This document shows positions 17,881-27,397 of a DNA stretch of 64,000 nucleotides, piece by piece; the first letter of the stretch is position 1; the number at the start of each line of letters is the position of its first letter. The position numbers and the translations under genes were made by a program. Below the pieces are notes generated by a model. It was not told where the DNA came from, made no database searches, and saw only the letters and a program-made list of their open reading frames with translations. Source of the stretch: Pseudobutyrivibrio sp. (GTDB taxonomy: Bacteria; Bacillota; Clostridia; Lachnospirales; Lachnospiraceae); NCBI RefSeq assembly GCF_015057185.1, contig NZ_SVEV01000012.1, positions 1 through 64,000 on the forward strand, written 5' to 3'.

Positions 17881-20462
17881 TATGCCATCTGTCTAGAAGC
17901 CATCTCGTAAAATCTTCCTTTTCTTACCATCAGTTCTTCATAGGTACCTTCTTCAACTATTTTCCCCGAATCCATAACAATAATCCTGTCGCAATTTATA
18001 ACCGTTGATAATCTGTGGGCTATAACAATTTTTGTAGCATCCAACTTCTCTAAAGTGTCAAGCACAATTCTTTGAGTTTTATTATCTAGTGCACTTGTGG
18101 CCTCGTCCATAAGTAAAATCTTCGGATTATCCAACAGAGCTCGGGCTATAAGAATTCTTTGCACTTGACCACCTGATAACGTGCCCGCTTCTTCATTTAT
18201 CATTGTAAAAAGTCCCATTGGCATTTCTTTAATATCATTTTCTAAACCCACTTTTCTTATAACCTCGGTCACACGACTCATATCACAATTTGGGTGTGTT
18301 ATAGTGATGTTATCATATATATTTCCATTGACTAAGCCACCACTTTGCAAAACCACTCCAAATTTCCTTCGCAATTCCCTCTTGTCTAATTCCTCCATAT
18401 CTTGCCCATCATAATAAATACGACCAAGCTGCGGCTTTTCAAAACCTAACAAAATCTTAATGAGCGTGGATTTACCACTCCCAGAACTTCCAACTATGGC
18501 AACATATTCACCACTATTGATATGAAGAGTAACCCCCTGCAAAACAGGTACTTCATTATCGTCATAGCTAAAAGTTATATTGTTAATCTCTATTTCCCCT
18601 AAAAGTTCCTCTGGCATCTCTGCATCACAAGTATTCTCGGGTAAAGTTTCAAGAATTTGTTTTGCCATTTCGTACGTTGGATAAACCTGATTAAGTACAA
18701 GTATTCCTTCCACAAACTCAAATAACGCTGCTTGAAATGCACCATAAGCTGCTATAAATCCCATAAAGCTTCCAATTGATAAATCAAGATTCTGAGTTCC
18801 CATCATACAATAAAAGCCTATCAGACTAAGTACCTGTACTGTATCTAAAAATATTTCTGTAACAACAGTCAACTTCTCTTTTTTTATATTTAGTTTTCTG
18901 GACTCTGTAAATCCATATAAATATTGGTAAATCGCTCGGCCTTCTGATGCACTTGAACGCAGCTTTTCTATCCCTTTAATATACTGAAACAAGTCAGAAT
19001 TCGTCTTTTGATCAATTTCAACCTTTAGTCTTTCATAATGTATTTGCTTAATACCAATTACAAAAAAAGTCGCCAAAGATAGTATCAAAAGAAAAATAGC
19101 CCATGGTAATAGCTCCGATGAATAGCTAATCATAGCAAACAGGTAAGCTATGGATAACACTGCTGAAATAGCGCCCTTAAAAAAGACTTCAGATACAATA
19201 TTAAAAACACGAGTAATATTCAAGGTACGAATACCCAAATCTGCAGTCTCGTATTTTCTGAAAAAACTTTCCGGCAAATTAAAAACCCTATCAATAACCG
19301 CGCTTTGAACTGCATATTCCATTGAATTCATAGCTCGAAAAACTGATAGATTTTTTACTGTTGTAAATCCTATATTTCCAATGGCAAATGAAAGTATCAT
19401 GGCGCCAAACTGTATAAGTGATTCCATGTCGCTAAAAGGAATATAGATGTCATACATCAATTCATTCAGGTATGGAATAAATAGACCTATAATAACTCCT
19501 AAGATTGATAGTACGACAAAGCGAACCCAATCTGAGATATATGCCTTATGCAATCCAAAAGCTATAAGCTTGCGTAGAGTAATCTTTTCATCTGGAAAAG
19601 GTCTGTAAAACATAACAGCTTGGGAAGATAAACGACTAGCAAATTCAGCATCTACTTTATTAATTTCATTTTTCTGGCCATCATAATAACGATATTTCCT
19701 ATATCCACAAGCCTCAACAAAGACTGGTTCTTGAGTTTCCTTTTCAAATCCAATAAAATTTCCACAATCTAATTTATACCATTTTTCTGGTAGCTGAATT
19801 TCTCTGACAGTAAAATGAGATAGTCTGGCAATGTCATTAATAGTAAATCTTTTTCCTGCACATTTTGTAATTTTTATAAGGGGTGCAATATTTATTTTTT
19901 CTTTTGAACATAATAAAGCAGTGCAATCATAAAGCGCATTTCCTGACACCCCAATAGCTGCCTGTATATTATGTCTTCTTGTAAAAAAGACATTCCGTAT
20001 AAGATTTAGCGATTGTTCAGTAGTTCTGCCTTGTTCTCTGGTTGACTTATAAATATTTGCCTCTTCTCTGACATAAAAAAGATTATAATGTTCTATGAAT
20101 TCCGTCTCAAAGCTATTTAAATCGCCTAGCTCTACACCTGCTCTTATTGCAAAATCCCTCCTGACCTTAAGAAGAAGATTTTTATCAATATCTTCAATAG
20201 ATTCAAGCCAAACATTTCCCACTGCAACAAAGCCAAATCTCCATCGTCCCAAAGTATTACTATCATATGCCAACCCAGGAATAAGTTCGCCTTTTATTGC
20301 TTCCAAAAGAAAAAACCTATTGCGCATGCCTTGTTCTGGAATAGGCAAAATATACACTAAAACCCTTCCCTCTCGAACCCTGTATACACAATCTGAACTC
20401 TCAACCATATATATACCAGATCCGGAAATATGAATTGCATCTTTATTTACATTACTCATCAT
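17880..20462 (-). CDS. NHLM-type bacteriocin ABC transporter without peptidase domain
   Basis: An 860-aa fused permease-ATPase of the second NHLM exporter type. About 300 N-terminal residues form a soluble region with no C39 Cys/His pattern. Then comes a six-segment ABC membrane domain (about residues 315-590) and an ATPase with Walker A GSSGSGKSTLIKIL, signature LSGGQVQRILIARAL and Walker B ILLMDEATSALD. In NHLM systems (named for NHase-like and Nif11-like leader precursors) this protein is always paired with a peptidase-bearing ABC protein, as here (10-bp gap). It is last in the hlyD-ABC1-ABC2 operon and converges on the Hint precursor gene. Confidence 0.9.
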   Translation of the reverse strand: MMSNVNKDAIHISGSGIYMVESSDCVYRVREGRVLVYILPIPEQGMRNRFFLLEAIKGELIPGLAYDSNTLGRWRFGFVAVGNVWLESIEDIDKNLLLKVRRDFAIRAGVELGDLNSFETEFIEHYNLFYVREEANIYKSTREQGRTTEQSLNLIRNVFFTRRHNIQAAIGVSGNALYDCTALLCSKEKINIAPLIKITKCAGKRFTINDIARLSHFTVREIQLPEKWYKLDCGNFIGFEKETQEPVFVEACGYRKYRYYDGQKNEINKVDAEFASRLSSQAVMFYRPFPDEKITLRKLIAFGLHKAYISDWVRFVVLSILGVIIGLFIPYLNELMYDIYIPFSDMESLIQFGAMILSFAIGNIGFTTVKNLSVFRAMNSMEYAVQSAVIDRVFNLPESFFRKYETADLGIRTLNITRVFNIVSEVFFKGAISAVLSIAYLFAMISYSSELLPWAIFLLILSLATFFVIGIKQIHYERLKVEIDQKTNSDLFQYIKGIEKLRSSASEGRAIYQYLYGFTESRKLNIKKEKLTVVTEIFLDTVQVLSLIGFYCMMGTQNLDLSIGSFMGFIAAYGAFQAALFEFVEGILVLNQVYPTYEMAKQILETLPENTCDAEMPEELLGEIEINNITFSYDDNEVPVLQGVTLHINSGEYVAIVGSSGSGKSTLIKILLGFEKPQLGRIYYDGQDMEELDKRELRRKFGVVLQSGGLVNGNIYDNITITHPNCDMSRVTEVIRKVGLENDIKEMPMGLFTMINEEAGTLSGGQVQRILIARALLDNPKILLMDEATSALDNKTQRIVLDTLEKLDATKIVIAHRLSTVINCDRIIVMDSGKIVEEGTYEELMVRKGRFYEMASRQMA

Positions 20463-20472
20463 ATTACCTCGT

Positions 20473-22635
20473 TTACGCCTGTACTTGAATCAAATCACTA
20501 TACAATCCAATCTGCTTCATAAGACTATCATGATTTCCACGCTGCACAATTTTACCATGTTCCATCACAATTATTTCATCACAATCCTTGATTGTTGAGA
20601 GTCTGTGAGCTGAGATAATGCATGTACATCCTCTTTTTTTTATATTTTTCATTATTTCTTCTTCAACCAAAGGATCTAGAGCACTGGTAGCCTCATCCAA
20701 TATCAAAATGCTTGGATTAGTAGCAAGGGCTCTAGCTATCTCAAGTCTTTGTTTCTGACCTCCAGAAAAATTAGCCCCATTTTCCAGCACGATGGAATCG
20801 TATGCCCCTCGTCTTCCCATGATAACATCATGAATACACGCATCCTTTGCTGCTTTAAGCATATCTACCTCTGTTATATTGTTGTTCCACATTGTTAAAT
20901 TATCTCTTACTGTGCCGGAAAACAAAACGGTCTCCTGATTGACTATTGACACACTACAAGACAAAACCTCAGGTGGAATCTTGTATATTTGATGGCCATC
21001 CAATAAAACCTTGCCTTCCCATGGCTGATATAAACCACAGCATAGTTTTGCCACTGTCGTCTTTCCACTTCCGGAAGGTCCAACAAAAGCAATAGACTGA
21101 CCACTGTTGATATTAAAACCAAAATCATGGACTAAGGGACTTTCTAAAATACTATATCCAAAGGACACCTTTTCAAGTATTACATTTCCATTTAATTTTG
21201 TTCCTATATCATCCAACTGTTCCCTGTTTTTTATATGATAGTCCTCCTCGTAACGCAATATATCTTCGACGCGTCGCGAATCTGCTCTGGCAGTTTGAAT
21301 CTTTGTCACAAAACTTGACAATTCACTTAAAGGTTCAATGAAAGAGACCAAAAGGCTGTTAAATGCCACAAGTGTACCTTCCGTCATTTTCCCCTTAATT
21401 ATCAGACAACCCCCAATTATCAGTACAACAATCGTGGTTATCTGTTCTGTAATATCTTGCAGGGCATCTAAAATCTCCTGCTTTTTTCCTAGCTTTTGTT
21501 CTGTTTCAATTGTTTTTGCATAATAGCCTTGAATTCTTCCTGCAAATTCATTTTCTATCCCCGATGCTTTAATAGAATCCGACGCTGATATACCTGCCAA
21601 AAGACTACCAAGCATTTTTCCTTGATCCTGCTGATATTTTAAAGTTGTATCTCCCATTGAAGCTGAACCGATTTTCATAATCACAATACTAAAAAGCGCA
21701 ATACTAACGCCCACGGCAGTAAGAATAGGACTATAGATTAATAATAATATTAAATAAAAAATAGTCACAAACAAATTAAGTACATTTTCAGAAACATCAC
21801 CAGTCAAAAATATACTAAGATTATTGTTATTCTCAACGCGATTTGATAGGTCTCCGGCATATCTCTGAGCAAAAAAATTAATAGGGAGGTTAAAGAAATG
21901 AATCAAGTATTTGTAGGAAGATATGAGAATAAGCTTGTTTTGCATTCTTTGTAGCAAAATACCCCTATAGAAACTAATTGCACCTTTTAAAAGCATTGCA
22001 AAAAACATCGCAGTAATCAAACCGAAAAAATAATTATCATTTCTTCTGATTAGTATTTCATCAATGAATACTTTTGAAAAAACAGGAATCAACAATCCAG
22101 GGATTACCAAAAACAGTCCCATAACAACAAGAGCTGAAACAGCCTCTCGCTGGCTATTTAGCATATCAAGTATAACAACATGAAAATCATTTTTTCTTTT
22201 TTCACGAATAAAGTTTTCTGTCTTAGAAAATGTTAAGACTACACCGGTAAACCCTTCATCAAGCTCTTTATAAGTTAACCTACGTCTCCCCGCCGCAGGA
22301 TCATTTATAATATAATGTTTCCCCTTTCTGCCTTCGTATACAACAAAATGATTAAAATTCCAATGAATTATAGATGGAACTTTAATTTCCATTAAGCCAC
22401 TTATATCCTTTCGATATCCATGAGCCTCGAGCCCATATTTTTTAGCGGCTCTCAGTATATTCTTTGCATTACTACCATCTCTGGAAACGCCACATTCAAG
22501 ACGCATTTTCTCCAAAGGAATAAATCTTCCAAAATAACCAAGTACCATCGCTAAAGCAGCAGCACCGCACTCAGTTGCTTCCATTTGATAAACTGTAGGA
22601 GTTTTTACATACTTATAATTTTTCATAATTTTCAC
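20473..22635 (-). CDS. NHLM-type peptidase-containing ABC exporter (C39)
   Basis: A 720-aa protein that cleaves double-glycine leaders and exports the rest. The C39 domain has its cysteine in ECGAA (about residue 23), histidine in NHFVVYEG (96) and aspartate in NDPAAG (112), so it should be active. A six-segment membrane domain follows, then an ATPase with GPSGSGKTTVAKL, FSGGQKQRLEIARAL and ILILDEATSALD. The GTG at 22635 overlaps the hlyD stop (GTGA); an ATG at 22626 is an alternative. The GG site in the Hint precursor is its obvious local substrate. Confidence 0.92.
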   Translation of the reverse strand: MKIMKNYKYVKTPTVYQMEATECGAAALAMVLGYFGRFIPLEKMRLECGVSRDGSNAKNILRAAKKYGLEAHGYRKDISGLMEIKVPSIIHWNFNHFVVYEGRKGKHYIINDPAAGRRRLTYKELDEGFTGVVLTFSKTENFIREKRKNDFHVVILDMLNSQREAVSALVVMGLFLVIPGLLIPVFSKVFIDEILIRRNDNYFFGLITAMFFAMLLKGAISFYRGILLQRMQNKLILISSYKYLIHFFNLPINFFAQRYAGDLSNRVENNNNLSIFLTGDVSENVLNLFVTIFYLILLLIYSPILTAVGVSIALFSIVIMKIGSASMGDTTLKYQQDQGKMLGSLLAGISASDSIKASGIENEFAGRIQGYYAKTIETEQKLGKKQEILDALQDITEQITTIVVLIIGGCLIIKGKMTEGTLVAFNSLLVSFIEPLSELSSFVTKIQTARADSRRVEDILRYEEDYHIKNREQLDDIGTKLNGNVILEKVSFGYSILESPLVHDFGFNINSGQSIAFVGPSGSGKTTVAKLCCGLYQPWEGKVLLDGHQIYKIPPEVLSCSVSIVNQETVLFSGTVRDNLTMWNNNITEVDMLKAAKDACIHDVIMGRRGAYDSIVLENGANFSGGQKQRLEIARALATNPSILILDEATSALDPLVEEEIMKNIKKRGCTCIISAHRLSTIKDCDEIIVMEHGKIVQRGNHDSLMKQIGLYSDLIQVQA

Positions 22636-23450
22636 TGTACAATCAAGGATAGTGGACTTTCTTCCTCTATTACTATATCCGCCGAAACCATTGTTCCATT
22701 AACCATTTCTATCTTTTTGCCTTTCTCGCCAGACCACCAATATCCACTGGTAGTACTTTCATCTTTTTTTAGCTTTAACCTTACTTCAACTACAGGTCCA
22801 TCCTTAAGAAAAGCATCTACTAAAGAGTTGACTCCCACCTGATTTGAAATTTCATCTCTCGAGGTGACATAATTATCTACATATTCCACCTCGCCTTTCA
22901 TATACCCATACTCACGTTTGTTGATATTACTAGGATAAATAGAAGCCTCCATTCCAACCTGAATTCTTCTAGCATCCTCTACCGGAACATAACACACAAC
23001 AATACTATCATTTTGATTTCCAAGCGCTACACGGGCAACAAGGTCACCTATAGTCAGTAGCCTCCCCTCAACTACAGAAAGTTCTGTCACCTCTCCCTCT
23101 AAGGTCGAGTAAATATACTGTTCTAGTGTTTTTCCATTATCCCTAATGTAAAGTTTGGCTATAACATCCCCTCTTTTCACATAATCACCTTTGTCAATAT
23201 TAATAGTATCAACAGTTCCAGACACATCTGAATAAACCGAATGAATTCCCTCTCGGTTCATAAATATTCCATTAGTGGATACAATTTGATGCATTGTCCC
23301 AAACAGTGCCCAGACAAAAACAGCTGCTATAATAACTACTAATGCAACCATAACAAGCCAAAATGATGGTGATACTATCACAATAGCCTTATCCAGCTGA
23401 TCCGCAGATGAAAGGTTGTCAGTTTTTGATTTTTTATATATTTCATGCAT
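22632..23450 (-). CDS. NHLM-type HlyD-family membrane fusion protein
   Basis: A 272-aa periplasmic-adaptor-type protein. A short cytoplasmic tail is followed by one membrane segment (about residues 29-50). Then comes a lipoyl/barrel-sandwich region (VSGTVDTINIDKGDYVKRGDVIAKLY and its mirror half LEGEVTELSVVEGRLLTIGDLVARV) with no long coiled coil, usual for the NHLM HlyD type. It begins the exporter operon. An AGGGGTG site lies five bases before the ATG. In a Gram-positive envelope it probably guides substrate out of the ABC pair. Confidence 0.88.
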   Translation of the reverse strand: MHEIYKKSKTDNLSSADQLDKAIVIVSPSFWLVMVALVVIIAAVFVWALFGTMHQIVSTNGIFMNREGIHSVYSDVSGTVDTINIDKGDYVKRGDVIAKLYIRDNGKTLEQYIYSTLEGEVTELSVVEGRLLTIGDLVARVALGNQNDSIVVCYVPVEDARRIQVGMEASIYPSNINKREYGYMKGEVEYVDNYVTSRDEISNQVGVNSLVDAFLKDGPVVEVRLKLKKDESTTSGYWWSGEKGKKIEMVNGTMVSADIVIEEESPLSLIVQ

Positions 23451-23493
23451 ATAGCACCCCTGTGGCTAAAGTAACACAATACACTTATTACAT

Positions 23494-23503
23494 ATAGTAT
23501 CAC
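23494..23503 (-). promoter_or_regulatory. GTGATACTAT site upstream of the exporter operon
   Basis: On the minus strand GTGATACTATATGTAATA lies about 45 bases before the hlyD start. The first ten bases match exactly the site upstream of the Hint precursor (16852-16861), and both have a second GTRATA about one helical turn later. It could be a -10 region or an operator for a common regulator. No regulator gene is in the locus. Confidence 0.4.
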
Positions 23504-23591
23504 CTCTTTGTGTATTTTTTATAACATAGGTGTGTCCATTATTAGTTAGCCGGCATATAAAAGGGGTGGATGGATTTTAGACAAATAAAAA

Positions 23592-23687
23592 AGAGCCTTG
23601 TAGCTATCAAGCTCTTAGTATTACTCAAGCGAAGCATTCCAAGCTGAGCGGAGTAATATCTAAGGCTTGAGAGCGTAACAAGGCTCT
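23592..23687. ncRNA. Structured element, copy 1 of a two-copy family
   Basis: Read on the plus strand, outer arms AGAGCCTTGT / ACAAGGCTCT enclose GCT-at-CAAGC...GCTTG-ag-AGC, then CTTAG/CTAAG and TATTACTC/GAGTAATA. The tip carries AGCGAA on one side and GAGCG on the other. The minus-strand element at 35361-35444 has the same order with different bases in the stems and the same bases in the loops, so structure is conserved. On the minus strand the outer stem is followed by TTTTTT and may also terminate the 6S RNA transcript. Confidence 0.6.
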
Positions 23688-23704
23688 CTCAAAACCTAAA
23701 AACA

Positions 23705-23907
23705 AACCTAACCCGGAGGTGCCGGGCCTATCAATTGACTCCTAGCTCTAGCTAGGTGGATCGCCGCAACTAATCTTTTGTCTTCCACTGCGAACGGAGG
23801 CCTGACAGCCGATTAGAAATATAAGCATTCCATTTAAAGTAAATGTAGGTTCAAAAAGGATAAGTTAAATCGTACATCCCAGGTTAGGAAACATTCGGTA
23901 TTTACTA
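23705..23907 (-). ncRNA. ssrS: Probable 6S RNA
   Basis: A roughly 200-base non-coding stretch with its own promoter. The ends pair as CCTAACCTGG / CCGGGTTAGG (10 bp with one G-U pair on the minus strand). Inside are a CTAATC/GATTAG helix and GCGGCGATCCACC followed by the hairpin CCTAGC-taga-GCTAGG. The size, long closing helix and open central region fit 6S RNA, which mimics an open promoter and binds sigma-A RNA polymerase. The family call is made from the fold and general memory of the conserved strand, not a covariance search. Confidence 0.55.
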
Positions 23908-23913
23908 CCTGCA

Positions 23914-23941
23914 ATTATAGTACACCAAATTTGTGTCAAAA
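23914..23941 (-). promoter_or_regulatory. Promoter for the 6S-like RNA
   Basis: On the minus strand a consensus TATAAT (23914-23919) is preceded by TTTTGA at 16 bp (23936-23941) or TTGACA at 14 bp. It would place the start near 23907, just before the closing helix of the RNA. Confidence 0.55.
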
Positions 23942-23993
23942 TAAAGAACTGTTTTTTCACAGAGTTACATATAAGTCCTATATTACAAAATAA

Positions 23994-24027
23994 AACCCAT
24001 CTCGTAACATTAGTCACAAGATGGGTT
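23994..24027 (-). terminator. pckA terminator
   Basis: A 9-bp stem (aacccatct / agatgggtt) lies about 45 bases past the pckA stop and is followed on the minus strand by a T-rich run. Confidence 0.65.
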
Positions 24028-24069
24028 AGAATTACATATATTTATATCGTAGGCCAATGGGTCTTTTGA

Positions 24070-25683
24070 TTAGAGCTGTGGACCTGCAGAAACAAGTGCC
24101 TTACCAGCCTCGTTAGTTGTGTACTTAACGAAGTTCTTGTTGAATCTAGCAGCAAGATCCTTTGCCTTCTCTTCCCACTCAGAAGCGTTAGCATATGTAT
24201 CTCTAGGATCAAGGATACCAGAATCTACGCCTGGAAGCTCTGTAGGAACTTCGAAGTTGAACATTGGGATAGTCTTTGTAGGAGCCTTCTTGATATCACC
24301 AGAAAGGATAGCATCGATGATACCTCTTGTATCCTTAATTGTGATTCTCTTTCCTGTTCCATTCCAACCTGTATTAACAAGGTAAGCCTTTGCTCCAGAC
24401 TTCTCCATCTTCTTAACAAGCTCCTCAGCATACTTTGTTGGGTGAAGCTCAAGGAATGCCTGACCGAAGCAAGCTGAGAATGTAGGTGTAGGCTCTGTGA
24501 TACCTCTCTCTGTACCAGCAAGCTTAGCTGTAAATCCTGAAAGGAAGTAGTACTTTGTCTGCTCTGGTGTAAGGATAGATACTGGTGGAAGTACTCCGAA
24601 TGCATCAGCTGAAAGGAAGATTACGTTTTCAGCGTCAGGACCAGCAGAAACCTTATTTACTTCAGCTGCAATATTGTTGATGTGCTCTATTGGGTAAGAT
24701 ACACGAGTGTTCTCTGTAACGCTCTTGTCATCGAAATCAATCTTTCCATCAGCAGCTACTGTTACGTTCTCAAGAAGAGCATCTCTTCTGATTGCGTTGT
24801 AGATGTCTGGCTCAGATTCCTTATCAAGACCGATAACCTTTGCGTAGCAACCGCCCTCAAAGTTGAATACACCATTGTCATCCCAGCCGTGCTCATCATC
24901 ACCGATAAGGCGACGCTTAGGATCTGTAGAAAGTGTAGTCTTACCTGTTCCAGAAAGACCGAAGAAGATAGCTGTGTGCTTTCCATCCATATCGCAGTTA
25001 GCTGAGCAGTGCATTGAAGCCATGCCCTTAAGTGGAAGGAAGTAGTTCATCATACTAAACATACCCTTCTTCATCTCTCCGCCGTACCATGTGTTGATGA
25101 TAACCTGCTCACGAGATGTAATATTGAAAGCAACACAAGTCTCAGAGTTAAGACCGAGTTCCTTATAGTTTTCAACCTTAGCCTTTGAAGCATTGTAAAC
25201 TACGAAATCTGGCTCAAAGTTTGCAAGTTCTTCTGCTGTTGGCTTAATAAACATATTCTCAACAAAGTGAGCCTGCCATGCAACCTCAACGATGAAACGA
25301 ACTGCCATACGGCTATCCTTATTAGCTCCACAGAAAGCATCTACTACATAAAGGTCCTTATTTGAAAGTTCCTTCTTTGCAAGATCCTTTACCTTAGCCC
25401 AAACTTCTTCAGACATAGGATGGTTATCATTCTTATAATCATCTGATGTCCACCATACAGTGTCCTTTGAATTCTCATCCATGACAATGTACTTATCTTT
25501 AGGTGAACGACCAGTGTAGATACCTGTCATAACGTTAACAGCGCCAAGCTCTGTTTCCTTACCTACTTCATATCCTTCGTTCTTTGAATCGAGCTCTGCC
25601 TTGTAGAGTTCCTCGTAAGAAGGATTGTGAACGATACTAGTTGTTCCTGTGATGCCATACTTTGTTAAATCAACATTAGCCAT
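24070..25683 (-). CDS. pckA: Phosphoenolpyruvate carboxykinase (ATP)
   Basis: Converts oxaloacetate and ATP to PEP, CO2 and ADP; in rumen fermenters it may also run toward oxaloacetate. The 537-aa length fits the ATP-dependent family. Visible motifs are [12 protein letters not shown], the kinase-1a P-loop [11 protein letters not shown], the kinase-2 region [11 protein letters not shown], and FEGGCYAK. The gene is single, with a strong promoter and a terminator. Codon use is markedly biased to a small set of codons, suggesting high expression. Confidence 0.98.
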   Translation of the reverse strand: MANVDLTKYGITGTTSIVHNPSYEELYKAELDSKNEGYEVGKETELGAVNVMTGIYTGRSPKDKYIVMDENSKDTVWWTSDDYKNDNHPMSEEVWAKVKDLAKKELSNKDLYVVDAFCGANKDSRMAVRFIVEVAWQAHFVENMFIKPTAEELANFEPDFVVYNASKAKVENYKELGLNSETCVAFNITSREQVIINTWYGGEMKKGMFSMMNYFLPLKGMASMHCSANCDMDGKHTAIFFGLSGTGKTTLSTDPKRRLIGDDEHGWDDNGVFNFEGGCYAKVIGLDKESEPDIYNAIRRDALLENVTVAADGKIDFDDKSVTENTRVSYPIEHINNIAAEVNKVSAGPDAENVIFLSADAFGVLPPVSILTPEQTKYYFLSGFTAKLAGTERGITEPTPTFSACFGQAFLELHPTKYAEELVKKMEKSGAKAYLVNTGWNGTGKRITIKDTRGIIDAILSGDIKKAPTKTIPMFNFEVPTELPGVDSGILDPRDTYANASEWEEKAKDLAARFNKNFVKYTTNEAGKALVSAGPQL

Positions 25684-25768
25684 CTTGTCTTACCTCACTT
25701 TTCTAATTAATTTTCTTATTAGTTAACCCTTGAATTCAAGGGCTATAAACTAATTTTCGCTAAATATC

Positions 25769-25797
25769 ATTTTAGCCATTCAACCGGATATTGTCAA
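25769..25797 (-). promoter_or_regulatory. pckA promoter
   Basis: On the minus strand TTGACA (25792-25797) and TAAAAT (25769-25774) are separated by exactly 17 bp. The leader carries a perfect 16-bp palindrome, CCCTTGAATTCAAGGG (25727-25742), which could be an operator or a 5' stabilising hairpin. Confidence 0.75.
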
Positions 25798-25856
25798 TTA
25801 ATTCACAAAAAAATTGTATGCCGAATTATACAATTTTAATCCTTTATTTTAAGCAA

Positions 25857-25882
25857 AATGCCGAGTATTTCTACTCGGCATT
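25857..25882 (-). terminator. metQ terminator
   Basis: A perfect 11-bp stem (aatgccgagta / tactcggcatt) with a 4-base loop lies 16 bases past the metQ stop, closing the metNIQ operon. It is followed by an AT-rich, weakly T-rich tract on the minus strand. Confidence 0.75.
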
Positions 25883-25898
25883 AAAAGTTGATTTTCAA

Positions 25899-26735
25899 TT
25901 AAAATACAGGAACTACTGCTCCCTGATATTGATCATTGATGTAATCTCTTACTTCATCAGAAAGAATTGCATTTACCAAAGCCTTAGTCTTCTCTGTCTC
26001 TTCATTGCCTTCCTTTACGCAAACAATGTTAGCGTATGTTTCAGCAGCAAGAGAATCTGAAGCCTCATATGCAAGAGCGCCAGTTACACCTGCTGAAAGT
26101 GCATAATTTCCATTGATTACTGCAAAATCAACATCCTCAATTGATCTAGGAATCTGAGCAGCTTCAAGCTCTTCGATTTCTAAGTTGTAAGGATTCTCTT
26201 CGATATCAAGAACTGTAGCTGTTACACCAGCATCTTCGTTAAGAGTGATAAGTCCATTTGCCTCAAGAAGAAGTAAGGCTCTAGCCTCGTTTGTTGTGTC
26301 GTTTGGTATAGCAATGCTTGCGCCTTCTTTAATATCATCTAAAGATGATGACTTTCCGGCATAAATTGCCATTGGCTCAAAATGAACTGGTGCAACACCA
26401 ACAATGTGTGTGCCATTCTGCTCATTGAAATCATTTAAATATGGAGCATGCTGGAAGAAGTTTGCATCTAATTCTCCATCCTCAAGCGCTGTGTTTGGAA
26501 TAATATAATCATCATAAACAACAATCTCAAGTGTGTATCCCTGCTCCTCTAGATTATCCTTAATCTGCTCAAGAATCTCTGCATGAGGAGATGCGCTTGC
26601 ACCAATCTTGATAACCTTGTCATCTGAAGAAGCCTCTGTAGAGCTTTCTGCCTTTTCCTTTGATCCGCATCCTGTGAATACTGCTGATGTAGCTAAAACC
26701 CCTACTGCAAATAATGTTAGTAATTTCTTTTTCAT
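25899..26735 (-). CDS. metQ: Methionine ABC transporter substrate-binding lipoprotein MetQ
   Basis: Captures D/L-methionine at the cell surface for MetNI. The 278-aa product has a lipoprotein signal peptide with lipobox FTGC (Cys about residue 23), then an NLPA-family fold (VIKIGASASPHAEILEQIKDNL, NANFF-type DANFFQHAPYLNDFN). The gene overlaps metI by 4 bp. The lipid anchor would be added by the Lgt encoded at 8.8 kb. Confidence 0.95.
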   Translation of the reverse strand: MKKKLLTLFAVGVLATSAVFTGCGSKEKAESSTEASSDDKVIKIGASASPHAEILEQIKDNLEEQGYTLEIVVYDDYIIPNTALEDGELDANFFQHAPYLNDFNEQNGTHIVGVAPVHFEPMAIYAGKSSSLDDIKEGASIAIPNDTTNEARALLLLEANGLITLNEDAGVTATVLDIEENPYNLEIEELEAAQIPRSIEDVDFAVINGNYALSAGVTGALAYEASDSLAAETYANIVCVKEGNEETEKTKALVNAILSDEVRDYINDQYQGAVVPVF

Positions 26736-27397
26736 TTTTTTATCCTCCTGTCCGTTCTATTAACTAGTCTCATTCCTACTTCCTGGAACACCTGCACGAT
26801 GATCACAAGAAGAACAACGTCAATAACCATAACGTCTGTCTGGTATCTGATATATCCGTATGTGTGGGCCATCTTTCCAAGTCCTCCACCTCCTACGAAG
26901 CCAGACATTGCTGAATACCCTAAAATTGTTGCAAAGGCAATTGTCAAACCAATTAAAAGTGATGGTCTAGCCTCTGGCAAAAGTACCTTTGTGATAATCT
27001 GCCAATCTGTAGAACCCATTGCTTTTGCAGCCTCAATAACGCCTTCATCAACTTCCTTTAATGAAGATTCTACCATTCGAGCTACAAATGGAGCAGCTGC
27101 TACAACAAGAGGAACTATTATGGCTGTAGTTCCAATTGTTGTGCCAACCACGAATCTAGTAAATGGAAGGATTGCAACTAATAAAATTAAAAATGGTATG
27201 GATCTCAGAATGTTAATTGCAAGACCTAAAACCAAATTAACAACTCTGTTTTCTTTGATTCCACCCTTGTCTGTAATAAATAAGAGAACACCAAGTGGAA
27301 TACCAAATACATAAGCTAATATTGTAGCAACTATAACCATATAAAAGGTTTCTCCTGTTGCCTCAATTAAAAGTGGTATTAAAACATCTGCTTTCAT
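26732..27397 (-). CDS. metI: Methionine ABC transporter permease MetI
   Basis: A 221-aa permease with five membrane segments and the EAA loop EAAKAMGSTDWQIITKVLLPEARPSL, which contacts the ATPase. It starts directly after the metN stop and overlaps metQ, so the three form one operon in the usual N-I-Q order. Confidence 0.96.
   Translation of the reverse strand: MKADVLIPLLIEATGETFYMVIVATILAYVFGIPLGVLLFITDKGGIKENRVVNLVLGLAINILRSIPFLILLVAILPFTRFVVGTTIGTTAIIVPLVVAAAPFVARMVESSLKEVDEGVIEAAKAMGSTDWQIITKVLLPEARPSLLIGLTIAFATILGYSAMSGFVGGGGLGKMAHTYGYIRYQTDVMVIDVVLLVIIVQVFQEVGMRLVNRTDRRIKK

Noticed and set aside
23451-23591. A second small precursor gene in front of the exporter operon
   Set aside because: No ORF with a ribosome site and GG leader was found in this spacer.
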